From the NCBI RefSeq assembly GCF_028682175.1, contig NZ_JANHKS010000006.1:1-64000 (forward strand): a stretch of 64,000 bases of DNA, given 5' to 3'. Position numbers and translations under genes: made by a program. This DNA comes from Pseudomonas putida (GTDB lineage: Bacteria > Pseudomonadota > Gammaproteobacteria > Pseudomonadales > Pseudomonadaceae). Under the pieces are notes generated by a model, which saw nothing but the letters and a program-made list of their open reading frames with translations, had not been told where the DNA came from and did not search any database. This document shows, one piece after another, positions 49,383-58,308 of this stretch; within the stretch, counting starts at the first letter, position 1, and each line of letters begins with the position of its first letter.

Positions 49383-49409
49383 GAAAACCCCGCCTAAGCG
49401 AGGTTTTCC
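49383..49409. terminator. Terminator after the LysR gene
   Basis: GAAAACCCCGC / GCGAGGTTTTC, one mismatch, with TAA loop; A and T runs on either side allow termination in both directions. Confidence 0.8.
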
Positions 49410-49559
49410 AGACTGTTTCCCTGTGACTTCCCTTTCGTCCCGCCGTCCTGGCAGGTATTCCCTACGTGTCCATGTTGTCTGTTTGCGCATCCTGCGCGAC
49501 GTCCATGTATGTAGATTAAACTTGGATCCGATTCCGCGATAGAGCTAAATGCCAGCACG

Positions 49560-49583
49560 TCGTGTAAGCAAATGCTTACACGA
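49560..49583. repeat. 24-base palindrome at the acyl-CoA dehydrogenase 3' end
   Basis: TCGTGTAAGCA and TGCTTACACGA are perfect 11-base inverted arms around AA. No T run follows on either strand, so it is not a usual terminator. The rest of the 245-base gap (49350-49594) contains nothing else I recognise. Confidence 0.6.
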
Positions 49584-49594
49584 GCGCGACCGAC

Positions 49595-51373
49595 TCAGAA
49601 CTGCGCTGCGTCAAGCAGGTACAGGGATTCGCTGCCTGCTTTCACCGACGCTGCAAGCGATTGAATTCGCGGCAAAAGACGCGCGAAGTAGAAACGTGCG
49701 GTGCCCATCTTGCTGGCGTAGAAATCTTCCTGCGCCTCTTTGCCCAACGCAGCTTTTGCCGACATCGCCCACATGTAGGCGTAAGCCACATAACCGAACA
49801 CGTGCAGATACTCGACAGAAGCAGCGCCGATCTCGTTCGGATTGCTGCGCGCACGGTCCAGAACCCAGTCGGTCAATTCATCGAGGGTGGTGAGAGCGGT
49901 GCCCAACGGCTTGGTGAATTCACCCAGATTCGCGTCGGATGCATCGATGAACTGACGCACTTCGTCACTGAACAATCTGTAGAAAGCCCCGCCGCTGGCG
50001 ACGACCTTGCGCCCCATCAGATCCAGCGCCTGGATGCCGTTGGTGCCTTCGTAGATCTGGGTAATGCGCACATCGCGCACCAGTTGCTCCTGGCCCCATT
50101 CACGAATGTAGCCGTGGCCGCCGAACACCTGCTGGCCGTGAACGGTGGTTTCCAGCCCGACATCGGTCAAGAACGCCTTGGCCACCGGCGTCAGCAGCGC
50201 CACCAGCGAATCGGCGCGCTGACGGGTATCGGCGTCATCGCTGTACTTGGCGGTGTCGAGTTGCATCGCCACGTAGGTCGAGAACGCACGGCCGCCTTCG
50301 TTCAGCGCCTTCATGGTCAGCAGCATACGGCGCACGTCGGGATGTACGATGATCGGGTCGGCGATGGTGTCTTTGGACTGGGCACCGGTAGGCGCACGGC
50401 TTTGCAGACGGTCGCGGGCGTATTCGATGGCGTTCTGGTACGAACGCTCGCCCGAGGCCAGGCCCTGAATGCCGACGCCCAGACGCTCGTAGTTCATCAT
50501 GGTGAACATCGCCGCCAGGCCCTTGTTCGGCTCGCCGATCAGGTAGCCTTCTGCCTGATCGAAGTTCATCACGCAGGTGGCAGAGGCCTGGATGCCCATC
50601 TTGTGTTCGATGGAGCCGCAGGAGACGGTGTTGCGCGCGCCCACGCTGCCGTCGTCATTGACCAGGAATTTCGGCACCAGGAACAGCGAAATACCTTTCG
50701 GGCCCGCCGGCGCGTCCGGCAGTTTTGCCAGCACCAGGTGGATGATGTTTTCGGTGAGGTCGTGCTCGCCGCCGGTGATGAAAATCTTGGTGCCGCTGAT
50801 CTTGTAGGCGCCGTCGGTCTGCGGCTCGGCCTTGGTGCGGATGATGCCCAGGTCCGTGCCGGCGTGGGCTTCGGTCAGGCACATGGAACCGGCCCAGATG
50901 CCGGCATACATGTTGGGCAGGAACTTGCTTTTGAGCGCTTCGCTGGCATGGGTGTTGATCGACACGCAGGCGCCGGAGGTCAGCATCGGGTACAGGCCGA
51001 AAGCCAGGCTCGACGAGTTGACCATCTCCTCGACCTGCGCCGAAACGGCCTTGGGCATGCCCATGCCACCGAACTCGGGATTGCCGCCCACACCGACCCA
51101 GCCGCCTTCAGCATAGGTCTTGTAGGCCTGGACGAAACCGGCCGGCGTGGTCACCGCGGTGTCTTTCCAGTGGCAGCCTTCTTCATCGGCGGCGCGGCTC
51201 AGGGGCGCGACGGACTTGCTGGTGACCTTGCCCGCTTCCTCGAGAATGGCCTCGACGGTTTCGGCATCCACCACCTCGGCCAATTCAGGCAGCGTGGCCC
51301 AGAGGGAGGAGATGTCGAACACTTCATTGAGGACGAAGCGCATATCGCGCAGCGGCGCTTTGTAGTCAGCCAT
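49595..51373 (-). CDS. FadE-like acyl-CoA dehydrogenase, copy 1
   Basis: This 592-residue flavoprotein has the extended acyl-CoA dehydrogenase layout: N-terminal DUF-type segment (YKAPLRDMRFVLNE), helical domain, FAD- and substrate-binding middle (CLTEAHAGTDLG, KIFITGGEHD), C-terminal helical domain with GGHGYIREWGQEQLVRD and the glutamate in YEGTNGIQALDLMGRK. It oxidises acyl-CoA to trans-2-enoyl-CoA, passing electrons to ETF. It is a paralogue of the gene at 53319 (similar throughout). No PsrA-like site was seen upstream of this copy. Confidence 0.92.
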   Translation of the reverse strand: MADYKAPLRDMRFVLNEVFDISSLWATLPELAEVVDAETVEAILEEAGKVTSKSVAPLSRAADEEGCHWKDTAVTTPAGFVQAYKTYAEGGWVGVGGNPEFGGMGMPKAVSAQVEEMVNSSSLAFGLYPMLTSGACVSINTHASEALKSKFLPNMYAGIWAGSMCLTEAHAGTDLGIIRTKAEPQTDGAYKISGTKIFITGGEHDLTENIIHLVLAKLPDAPAGPKGISLFLVPKFLVNDDGSVGARNTVSCGSIEHKMGIQASATCVMNFDQAEGYLIGEPNKGLAAMFTMMNYERLGVGIQGLASGERSYQNAIEYARDRLQSRAPTGAQSKDTIADPIIVHPDVRRMLLTMKALNEGGRAFSTYVAMQLDTAKYSDDADTRQRADSLVALLTPVAKAFLTDVGLETTVHGQQVFGGHGYIREWGQEQLVRDVRITQIYEGTNGIQALDLMGRKVVASGGAFYRLFSDEVRQFIDASDANLGEFTKPLGTALTTLDELTDWVLDRARSNPNEIGAASVEYLHVFGYVAYAYMWAMSAKAALGKEAQEDFYASKMGTARFYFARLLPRIQSLAASVKAGSESLYLLDAAQF

Positions 51374-51518
51374 GGCAAACCTCGCAAACAGCAGCAGATA
51401 ACCCGGGAAAAGACATCGCGCTCATCTTGCGACGTCAATGTGTCAGTTGATCCCGAGTGTACAGGAACACCATTTGCGACACATAGGGTCAAGTCATGAC
51501 CAAAAAGCAGTTTTAAGT

Positions 51519-51576
51519 CACAAGCTGCAAGCTATAAGCAGATCCCGGCAGGTCTTCACTTTGAGGCAAAGACCTG
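51519..51576. repeat. REP-like half element and hairpin downstream of the cyclase gene
   Basis: CACAAGCTGCAAGCTATAAGC (51519-51539) is the same palindrome class as at 12536-12680. It is followed by a hairpin CAGGTCTT/AAGACCTG (51549-51556 with 51569-51576). Both lie between the 5' end of the acyl-CoA dehydrogenase gene and the 3' end of the diguanylate cyclase gene. Confidence 0.6.
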
Positions 51577-51597
51577 AGGATGAGCAGCGGTGGAAAA

Positions 51598-52893
51598 TCA
51601 GCTGGCGGCAGCCATTCGCACGGCGCCGCGCTTGTTGGTCTGGCCGTGGGCGACCACGCAGTTGCGGCCTGCGCCTTTGGCGGCATAGAGCGCCTGGTCG
51701 GCAGCCTTGAGCACTTCTTCGGGGTTGCGGTGTTCGGGCTGACGCTCGGCCACGCCCATGCTTACGGTGACCGACACGGTCGAGGCCTGGGACCCGGCGC
51801 GGCGCTGACGGCCTTGCTGGTCATCCTGCGGGCGGTTCTCCTGGTTGCGCAGATGGATCGCGTACACCGCAATGGTTTCGCGAATCGCTTCCAGGTGCGG
51901 CATGCACTCTTCCAGCGTCTTGCCCGCGAATACGATGGCGAATTCCTCACCGCCGTAGCGGTAGGCGCGCCCGCCGCCGTTGGTGATCTTCGACAGCTTG
52001 CTGGCCACCAGCCGCAGCACCTGGTCGCCGACGTCATGGCCGTGGGTGTCGTTGAATTTCTTGAAGTGGTCGACGTCGCTCATCGCCAGCACATAGTTGC
52101 GACCCAGACGCTGCATCCGCTCGTTGAGCGCGCGGCGCCCAGGCAGGCCGGTCAGCTCATCGCGGAAGGCCATCTGGTAGGCCTCGTGAGCCACCGCCGA
52201 AGCGAGCATCAACATCACCTGGCTGCACATGATGTTCAGGGTGAACGGCAGGATGAAGGTCTTGGGCAATGCCCAGAACAACCCGAGCAAGCCCACCAGT
52301 TGCGCGGCATGCAGCGGACGCGGCTTGCGCACGTACTGGAAGATCAGCACACCGAAGGCAATCATGAAGGTCGCGTAGGACAACTGGATCAGGCTCATCC
52401 ACTCGCCATGCAGCGCTGGCCAGCGGATATCGGCGAGCCACGCCAGCAGGCTTTCCGGGAAGCTCTGCTCAAGGCCCAGAGCCACGCTGCCAACGGCGAC
52501 GAATACCGCCAGGCGCGCCACCAGATCCTGGAACAGATGGGTGCGTTCTTCCCAGGCCGCATACAGCGCGTACATCACCGGCAGCAACAGGCAACAGAGG
52601 TGGAAGATCACGGCGGCGTCTTCACGCACCTTGCCGTTGTCGCGGTAGAAATCGGTCTGGGTGTCGAGCAAAAAGTAGGCGACGTACACCGTAATCATCA
52701 GGAACAGTTCGCGCTGGCGTTTGTACACGCCGCAGTACGCACCGCCGAGCAGAAGCACCAGGGTGGGCAGTACGTTGAAGAGCGAGGTGAAGAACACGTT
52801 CAGGTCTTTCACGTAGGCAGCCGCGAGGCCGGCGAGCAGCAACCCCAATGACGGTAAAAAATGGCTGAGACGTGCGGCGGATGGGCGCTGCAA
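51598..52893 (-). CDS. Membrane diguanylate cyclase
   Basis: This 431-residue protein has six or seven hydrophobic helices in residues 10-230 and a C-terminal GGDEF domain. The active-site motif is GGEEF (RYGGEEFAIVF), with the metal aspartate in MSDVDHFKKFND, so cyclase activity is expected. The inhibitory RxxD is absent: the place is NGGG. There is a Gln- and Arg-rich insert (DDQQGRQRRAGSQ) inside the domain. It lies between two FadE-like genes, all on the minus strand. Confidence 0.9.
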   Translation of the reverse strand: MQRPSAARLSHFLPSLGLLLAGLAAAYVKDLNVFFTSLFNVLPTLVLLLGGAYCGVYKRQRELFLMITVYVAYFLLDTQTDFYRDNGKVREDAAVIFHLCCLLLPVMYALYAAWEERTHLFQDLVARLAVFVAVGSVALGLEQSFPESLLAWLADIRWPALHGEWMSLIQLSYATFMIAFGVLIFQYVRKPRPLHAAQLVGLLGLFWALPKTFILPFTLNIMCSQVMLMLASAVAHEAYQMAFRDELTGLPGRRALNERMQRLGRNYVLAMSDVDHFKKFNDTHGHDVGDQVLRLVASKLSKITNGGGRAYRYGGEEFAIVFAGKTLEECMPHLEAIRETIAVYAIHLRNQENRPQDDQQGRQRRAGSQASTVSVTVSMGVAERQPEHRNPEEVLKAADQALYAAKGAGRNCVVAHGQTNKRGAVRMAAAS

Positions 52894-53021
52894 GAGGACT
52901 ATCTCCTACCCGTGTGAAGCGAGTTCAAATCAAATGGCATTGTGCCTGTATCGGCCGCCCGGCAGATTTGATGAGGAGAAATTGTGATTTGGGTCACTGT
53001 TTTTTTGCGTTCCAGCCTCAT

Positions 53022-53112
53022 CTGTAGGAGCGCGCTTGCCCGCGATCGCGGTGTGTCATCAAACATTGTGGTGGCTGGCACACCGCAGTCGCGGGCAAGC
53101 GCGCTCCTACAG
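53022..53112. repeat. REP doublet, TGTAGGAGCGCGCTTGCCCGCGA class
   Basis: Arms at 53022-53047 and about 53087-53112, with GTGTGTCATC / GGCACACCGC inside. It is the first of two REP elements of different classes in the 425-base gap 52894-53318, which has no gene. Confidence 0.9.
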
Positions 53113-53156
53113 CGGGAGGTGTCGATCACGGCATCGGAGGCAGGCTCGAGGGCGAC

Positions 53157-53246
53157 CCGCCGGCAAGCCGTGCTGCTACGGGGAATCCGGTCGTTCACAA
53201 GATCGGGACCACCCCGAATCCGTAGCAGCACGGCTTGCCGGCGGGA
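53157..53246. repeat. REP pair, GCCGGCAAGCCGTGCTGCTAC class, arms outward
   Basis: Here GCCGGCAAGCCGTGCTGCTACGGG (from 53158) comes first and CGTAGCAGCACGGCTTGCCGGCGGG (53221-53245) second, the reverse order of the arms found in the other elements of this class. It could be the junction between two doublets whose outer arms are lost. Confidence 0.85.
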
Positions 53247-53318
53247 GCGATCTTGCGGGCACAAAAAAGCCGCCGGTCCCGGAGGACTGGCGGCCTTGAG
53301 GTAAAAGCCGGCGGTGGC

Positions 53319-55124
53319 TTAGTAAGCCAGGCCGAAGTGCTCTTCGTTCATGTCCATCAGGTTATTGGCACCCGACAGCATGGCCGCAACGTGGGTGCGG
53401 GTGCGTGGCAGGATGCGCTGGAAGTAGAAGCGCGCGGTCTGCAGCTTGGCGGTGTAGAAGGCTTCTTCGGTGGTACCGGCGGCCAGTTTCTCGGCAGCCA
53501 GGCGCGCCATGTCAGCCCAGAAGTAAGCCAGGCAGGCGTAACCCGAGAACATCAGGTAATCCACCGAGGCGGCACCCACTTCTTCACGATCCTTCATGGC
53601 AGCCATGCCGACCTTCATGGTCAGTTCGCCCCACTCCTTGTTCAGTGCAGCCAAGGGTGCAACGAACTCGCTGACCGCTTCATTGCCTTCCTGCGCCTGG
53701 CAGAACTTGTGCACGATCTTGGTGAAGCCCTTGAGCGCTTCGCCTTGAGTCATCAGCACTTTACGGCCCAGCAGGTCCAGCGCCTGAACGCCGGTGGTGC
53801 CTTCGTACAGCATCGAGATGCGGCTGTCGCGAACGTTCTGCTCCATGCCCCACTCGGCGATGAAGCCGTGGCCGCCGTAGATCTGCACGCCGTGGTTGGC
53901 GGACTCGAAACCGACTTCGGTCATGAAAGCCTTGGCGATCGGGGTCATGAACGCCAGCAGGCCATCGGCTTGCTTCTTGGCTTCGGCGTCTTCGCTGTAC
54001 TTGACGATATCGACCTGCTTGGCGGTGAAGTACACCATCGCACGAGTACCCTCGGCGAAGGCCTTCATGGTCAGCAGCATGCGACGCACGTCCGGGTGAA
54101 CGATGATCGGGTCAGCGGCTTTGTCCGGCGCTTTCGGGCCAGTCAGAGAGCGCATCTGCAGACGCTCGCGAGCGTATTTCAGACCACCCTGGAAGCCGAT
54201 CTCGGCGTGGGCCAGGCCTTGCAGCGCGGTGCCCAGGCGTGCGGTGTTCATGAAGGTGAACATGCAGTTCAGGCCCTTGTTCGGCGGGCCGATCAGGAAG
54301 CCAGTGGCGCTGTCGAAGTTCATCACGCAAGTGGCGTTGCCGTGGATGCCCATCTTGTGTTCCAGCGAACCGCAGCTCACTGCGTTGCGCTCACCCGCGC
54401 TGCCATCGGCCGCCGGCAGGAATTTCGGAACGATGAACAGCGAGATACCTTTGGTGCCCGCAGGCGCATCGGGCAGGCGGGCCAGCACGATGTGGACGAT
54501 GTTATCGGCCATGTCGTGTTCGCCAGCGGAAATGAAGATCTTGGTGCCGGAAACCTTGTACGAGCCATCAGCCTGAGGCTCGGCCTTGGTGCGCAGCATG
54601 CCCAGGTCCGTACCGCAGTGAGGCTCGGTCAGGCACATGGTGCCGGTCCACTCACCCGACACCAGTTTGGTCAGATAGGCCTCTTGCTGCTCAGGGGTGC
54701 CGTGCTCGGAGATGGTGTTCATCGCGCCATGGGACAGGCCCGGGTACATGCCCCACGACCAGTTGGCTTCGCCGACCATTTCGCTGACCGCCAGACCCAG
54801 CGACTCAGGCAGGCCCTGACCGCCATGGGCGACGTCGTGGGCCAGGCTTGGCCAGCCGCCTTCGACGAACTGTTTGTAGGCTTCCTTGAAGCCGGTCGGG
54901 GTTTTGACGCCGGACTCGCTCCAGGTGCAGCCTTCGGTGTCACCGACGCGGTTCAGCGGGGCCAGCACCTGCTCACAGAACTTGGCGCCTTCCTCGAGAA
55001 TGGCGTCGACCATGTCAGGCGTGGCGTCCTGGCAAGCTGGCAGACTCTGATAGTGCGCTTCGTAGCCGAGCAGTTCGTCACGAACGAAGCGAATATCACG
55101 CAAGGGGGCCTTGTAGTCCGGCAT
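53319..55124 (-). CDS. FadE-like acyl-CoA dehydrogenase, copy 2
   Basis: This 601-residue enzyme has the same domain order as copy 1 ([14 protein letters not shown] at the N-terminus; [55 protein letters not shown]). I chose the ATG that starts MPDYKAP; the frame continues upstream but into the regulatory region. Two overlapping PsrA-type sites lie about 100 bases upstream, so induction by long-chain fatty acids is likely. The P. aeruginosa pair PA0506/PA0508 are the genes I would compare. Confidence 0.92.
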   Translation of the reverse strand: MPDYKAPLRDIRFVRDELLGYEAHYQSLPACQDATPDMVDAILEEGAKFCEQVLAPLNRVGDTEGCTWSESGVKTPTGFKEAYKQFVEGGWPSLAHDVAHGGQGLPESLGLAVSEMVGEANWSWGMYPGLSHGAMNTISEHGTPEQQEAYLTKLVSGEWTGTMCLTEPHCGTDLGMLRTKAEPQADGSYKVSGTKIFISAGEHDMADNIVHIVLARLPDAPAGTKGISLFIVPKFLPAADGSAGERNAVSCGSLEHKMGIHGNATCVMNFDSATGFLIGPPNKGLNCMFTFMNTARLGTALQGLAHAEIGFQGGLKYARERLQMRSLTGPKAPDKAADPIIVHPDVRRMLLTMKAFAEGTRAMVYFTAKQVDIVKYSEDAEAKKQADGLLAFMTPIAKAFMTEVGFESANHGVQIYGGHGFIAEWGMEQNVRDSRISMLYEGTTGVQALDLLGRKVLMTQGEALKGFTKIVHKFCQAQEGNEAVSEFVAPLAALNKEWGELTMKVGMAAMKDREEVGAASVDYLMFSGYACLAYFWADMARLAAEKLAAGTTEEAFYTAKLQTARFYFQRILPRTRTHVAAMLSGANNLMDMNEEHFGLAY

Positions 55125-55222
55125 AGCGATAAACCTCTGCTGATGAATCCTGGAATTGGATGACCGTCCGGTCACTGTGGGGGGCTCGCCCCGGCCCTCG
55201 AGATTTGATTTTGTCCGAGGGT

Positions 55223-55249
55223 CAAACAGGTGTTTGAAACATACGTTTA
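55223..55249. promoter_or_regulatory. Double PsrA-like operator
   Basis: CAAACAGGTGTTTG (55223-55236) is a perfect match to the PsrA consensus (G/C)AAAC-N2-4-GTTT(G/C). It is followed, sharing one base, by GAAACATACGTTTA (55236-55249), which differs only in the last base. PsrA is the fatty-acid-responsive TetR-type repressor of beta-oxidation genes in Pseudomonas. The site lies about 100 bases upstream of the FadE-like gene start. Confidence 0.6.
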
Positions 55250-55504
55250 CGCCCAAACCTTGTCAAGGGTGCGTCGTGAACCTTTCATCCGGGGCACACA
55301 AAACGTCATCCAGCTGCATGCCCGCCAGCTCGAAAAAAAGCAACGGGCAGCCAGGTTGAGTCTAGTTGAGTGAAGCGTCTGGAACGGGCGCGGGAAGGCC
55401 GCGATTCGGTCGCGTGATAGGGCGTTATTCAGGAAGGGTGTTGCAGGATATGACGTGCGCCACAGCGCACGTTCAACAGAGGTGTCGCGAGGGAAATCGG
55501 ATGA
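55250..55504. other. Gap with one hairpin between FadE-like and flagellar-rod-like genes
   Basis: No gene seen. ACGTGCGC/GCGCACGT (55453-55460 with 55465-55472, loop CACA) is a perfect hairpin about 30 bases after the small minus-strand gene's stop and may end its transcript, though no T run follows. Confidence 0.4.
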
Positions 55505-55801
55505 TCAGGCGTAGGTATCGATCAAGGTGCCGAGCATTTCGTCGCTGGCCTTCTCGACCTTGACGCCCGCCTGGACCTGAATCTTGCCCTGGGTCAGCTC
55601 CACGACGTTGGTCGCCATGTCCGAACGCTGCGGGCGATCCACCGAGCGCAAGCGCTCAAGCTGGAAATCCGAAGACTGGCTGCGACCTGACACTTCCGTG
55701 GCCGGGCTGGCCAACTGGGTGGCGGCCTGATCGACACGGTTCTGCCCGACCTGAATTGCACTCAGGCCCGGATACAGCGTGTTGTTCAGTGAAATCTGCA
55801 T
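55505..55801 (-). CDS. Small flagellar-rod-like protein of unknown function
   Basis: This 98-residue protein is not a named gene to me. The N-terminus (NNTLYPGLSAIQVGQNRVDQAATQLAS) resembles the N-terminal helix of flagellar rod/hook proteins (FlgC, FlgF, FlgG). The C-terminus (SDMATNVVELTQGKIQVQAGVKVEKASDEMLGTLIDTY) resembles their C-terminal coiled-coil helix. The beta-rich middle domain of those proteins is replaced by a short linker. No signal peptide, as in rod proteins. The ATG at 55801 follows AGAGG. No flagellar genes are nearby. Confidence 0.7.
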   Translation of the reverse strand: MQISLNNTLYPGLSAIQVGQNRVDQAATQLASPATEVSGRSQSSDFQLERLRSVDRPQRSDMATNVVELTQGKIQVQAGVKVEKASDEMLGTLIDTYA

Positions 55802-56107
55802 GTCCAAATCCTCTGTTCATAAAGCGAACAGCCAGCATTGAAACAGACGATGCTCGAAAACGCCCGTCAAAAACAATAATGGCATCGGGCCTGCTAATAG
55901 AGCAGGCCTGAATCGGCGGTGAAACGTTACTGCGTGGCGACCGGTGACATCTTGTGCCTGAAAACGGTGCAGCCCGACACAGTCCGAAACCTCACCTTAA
56001 CCGGTCAGGCCCCGCTCTGCCTCACTGCAAGCCGCGAACTGTGCAGTGGCGCACATCCTGCATCCTGTGTTGAAGTGCTCATCCATGGATCTGTCGTCGA
56101 ACGCCCC
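55802..56107. promoter_or_regulatory. Divergent region with two inverted repeats
   Basis: The 306 bases between the rod-like gene and the LuxR gene contain CTGTTC-N7-GAACAG (55813-55831), directly before the rod-like gene, and GGCCTGCT-N5-AGCAGGCC (55888-55908). Neither is followed by a T run. The open frame of the LuxR gene runs back to a GTG at 55919, but those 63 codons do not look like LuxR sequence. Confidence 0.4.
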
Positions 56108-56917
56108 ATGCGCCCAAAGGAACTGAAACACTGGACCAGCGGCATCGCTCATCTTCTCGACCTGTCGGGAGGCGCTGCGCGTCTGGGCGGCTTGAGCCAC
56201 TGGCTGAAACAGATCGCTCCAGTCGATCACTTCGTGTTGTTCATCTACGAGGGCAACCATCGCCCCCTGGCGCTGTTCGACACGTTTGCGCCGGACAAGC
56301 GCAAGATCTACGTCGACGATTACCAGTGCGGCCCTTACCTGCTTGACCCCTTCTACCTCGCCTGCACCCGCAGGCAGCCACCGGGGCTGTGGCGTTTGCG
56401 CCAGTTCGCGCCGGACCATTTCTACCTCAGCGAGTATTACCTGGCGTATTACCAGCAGACCGGGCTGGCCGAGGAAGTGGCGTTTTTCGTCGATCTGGGC
56501 GGTGACGCCATGGCGGTGTTGTCGCTGATGCGCGCCACGGCCAGCTCGGCGTTCAGCCGGGACGAACTGCAATTGATGGAATGCGCGCAGCCGATTGTCG
56601 AGCAAGTCATCACCGAGGCCTGGGGGCAGCATCGGGCGCGCCAGCCTCGCTCGCCACAGGATCTGGACTACAAGGTTCACGCGGCTTTCGATCACTTTGG
56701 CGATCACATTCTTACCGGGCGGGAGCAGGAGATCGTGCGTTTGCTGTTGCGCGGCCACTCCAGTGCGTCGGTGGCCGAGCAACTGGTGATCAGTCCTGGC
56801 ACGGTGAAGATCCATCGCAAGAACATCTACGCCAAGCTTGGCATTGGCAGCCAGGCGGAGCTGTTGGGGTTGTTCATTCGCGAGCTGACCGGGCCGGATA
56901 TCGCCGCCACTGCCTGA
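56108..56917 (+). CDS. LuxR-family transcriptional regulator
   Basis: This protein has a C-terminal LuxR HTH (LTGREQEIVRLLLRGHSSASVAEQLVISPGTVKIHRKNIYAKLGIGSQAELLGLF) and an N-terminal region of about 190 residues with many Tyr and Phe (DDYQCGPYLLDPFYLACTRR, YLSEYYLAYYQQTGL). This is not the acyl-homoserine-lactone domain. I use the ATG at 56108 (269 residues), which lacks a good ribosome site; a start between 55919 and 56075 is possible. It precedes the polyamine-type operon in the same direction and is its probable regulator. Confidence 0.85.
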   Translation: MRPKELKHWTSGIAHLLDLSGGAARLGGLSHWLKQIAPVDHFVLFIYEGNHRPLALFDTFAPDKRKIYVDDYQCGPYLLDPFYLACTRRQPPGLWRLRQFAPDHFYLSEYYLAYYQQTGLAEEVAFFVDLGGDAMAVLSLMRATASSAFSRDELQLMECAQPIVEQVITEAWGQHRARQPRSPQDLDYKVHAAFDHFGDHILTGREQEIVRLLLRGHSSASVAEQLVISPGTVKIHRKNIYAKLGIGSQAELLGLFIRELTGPDIAATA

Positions 56918-56928
56918 ACACCGCTGAC

Positions 56929-57019
56929 CTGTAGGAGTGAGCTTGCTCGCGATCGCGCAGGGTCAGTCACCTCAGGCGTTACAGATAGATCCCAATCGCG
57001 AGCAAGCTCACTCCTACAG
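56929..57019. repeat. REP doublet, TCGCGAGCAAGCTCACTCC class
   Basis: Perfect 25-base arms (56929-56953 and 56995-57019). They are the same sequences as the arms inside pqqF, with a longer loop. It lies between the LuxR gene and the transporter operon. Confidence 0.93.
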
Positions 57020-57128
57020 GTAAGGGTACGCCGCCTCTATCCCCCAAGGGATATATACAGCCCGAAACCGCGATTGTTAGTTTGGCCTCCATCGCAGCGA
57101 ACCCTGCACTGGAATGCGAGAGCCTCTG

Positions 57129-58265
57129 ATGAACGACAGTCGCCATGAAAACGATATCGAGTTCTGCAACGTCGAGAAGCACTACGGCAATCTAAAGGCC
57201 GTGAATAACCTGAGTTTTCAGGTCAAGCGCGGCACCTTTCACTCTTTTCTCGGCGGCTCGGGCTGCGGCAAGACCACCACCCTGCGCATGATCGCAGGCT
57301 TCGATCAGCCGACGCTTGGCGAAGTGCGGCTGGCGGGCAAGAACGTGGCGGGTGTGCCGGCCTATCAGCGTCCGGTGAACATGGTGTTCCAGCACTACGC
57401 GCTGTTCCCGCACATGACCGTCTCGCAGAACATCGCCTACGGCCTGCGTTACCTCACGCCGCGCCCGGACAAGAAAGAACAGCAGCGCCGCGCCGACGAA
57501 GCGCTGGAAATGGTGCGTCTGTCGGGCCTGGGCCATCGCAAGCCGAGCGAGCTTTCAGGCGGCCAGCAACAGCGTGTGGCCCTGGCCCGTGCGCTGGTGA
57601 ACAAGCCCACCGTGCTGCTGCTCGACGAACCGCTGGCAGCGCTGGATCGCAAGCTGCGCAAGGAGATGCAGTCCGAGCTGCTGCGCCTGCAACGGGAGGT
57701 CGGCATCACTTTCGTGCTGGTCACCCACGATCAGGAAGAAGCCCTGTCGATGAGCGACAGCATCAGCGTGATGCACAGCGGCTCGATCATCCAGACCGCC
57801 TCCCCCGAACAACTCTATGAAGCCCCCGCCACCCGCTACGTGGCCGACTTCATCGGCGAATCCAACCTGTTCAACGGCACGGTGCGCCAGGTGCAGGGCA
57901 ATTCGGCCTTGCTGCGGACCGAGCAAGGCATCGAGTTGAGCAGCCCGCTGACGCCCAACGGCGCGGCCCTGAGCGCCAACACCGAAGGCTGCATCGCGGT
58001 GCGCCCGGAGCTGATCGACATCGCCGCCCGCGGCAGCCTGCAAGGTCGCGACGTGACGCTGGAAGGCTGCGTCGAGGACCGCATTTATCTGGGCAACATC
58101 ACTGAATACCGGGTTCGCACCCAGCCCTTCGGCATCGTCTGCGTGCGGGTGCCGCGCCAGCACGGTTCAGGCGCACAAGGCGGATTCGACACAACAGGTT
58201 TCGAGCACGGCGCGGCAGTGCAGGTGGGCTGGAACAACGCCAGCGGCCTGGCGATGGCCTTGTAA
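57129..58265 (+). CDS. ABC transporter ATP-binding protein (PotA type)
   Basis: This 378-residue ATPase has Walker A GGSGCGKTT, Q-loop, LSGGQQQR signature, Walker B LLLDEPLAALD and a H-loop (VTHDQEEA). The C-terminal TOBE domain covers residues 290-378. The sequence belongs to the spermidine/putrescine group. First gene of an operon (ATPase, binding protein, two permeases, aldehyde dehydrogenase). The ATG at 57129 is preferred; another in-frame ATG is at 57114. Confidence 0.9.
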   Translation: MNDSRHENDIEFCNVEKHYGNLKAVNNLSFQVKRGTFHSFLGGSGCGKTTTLRMIAGFDQPTLGEVRLAGKNVAGVPAYQRPVNMVFQHYALFPHMTVSQNIAYGLRYLTPRPDKKEQQRRADEALEMVRLSGLGHRKPSELSGGQQQRVALARALVNKPTVLLLDEPLAALDRKLRKEMQSELLRLQREVGITFVLVTHDQEEALSMSDSISVMHSGSIIQTASPEQLYEAPATRYVADFIGESNLFNGTVRQVQGNSALLRTEQGIELSSPLTPNGAALSANTEGCIAVRPELIDIAARGSLQGRDVTLEGCVEDRIYLGNITEYRVRTQPFGIVCVRVPRQHGSGAQGGFDTTGFEHGAAVQVGWNNASGLAMAL

Positions 58266-58308
58266 CGGACAACGCGCTTCACACCATTTAACAAACGGGG
58301 AGAATGCC

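Noticed and set aside
55919-56107. Longer N-terminus of the LuxR-type protein from GTG 55919
   Set aside because: The extra 63 residues are unlike LuxR-family sequence and run over an inverted repeat; not fully excluded.
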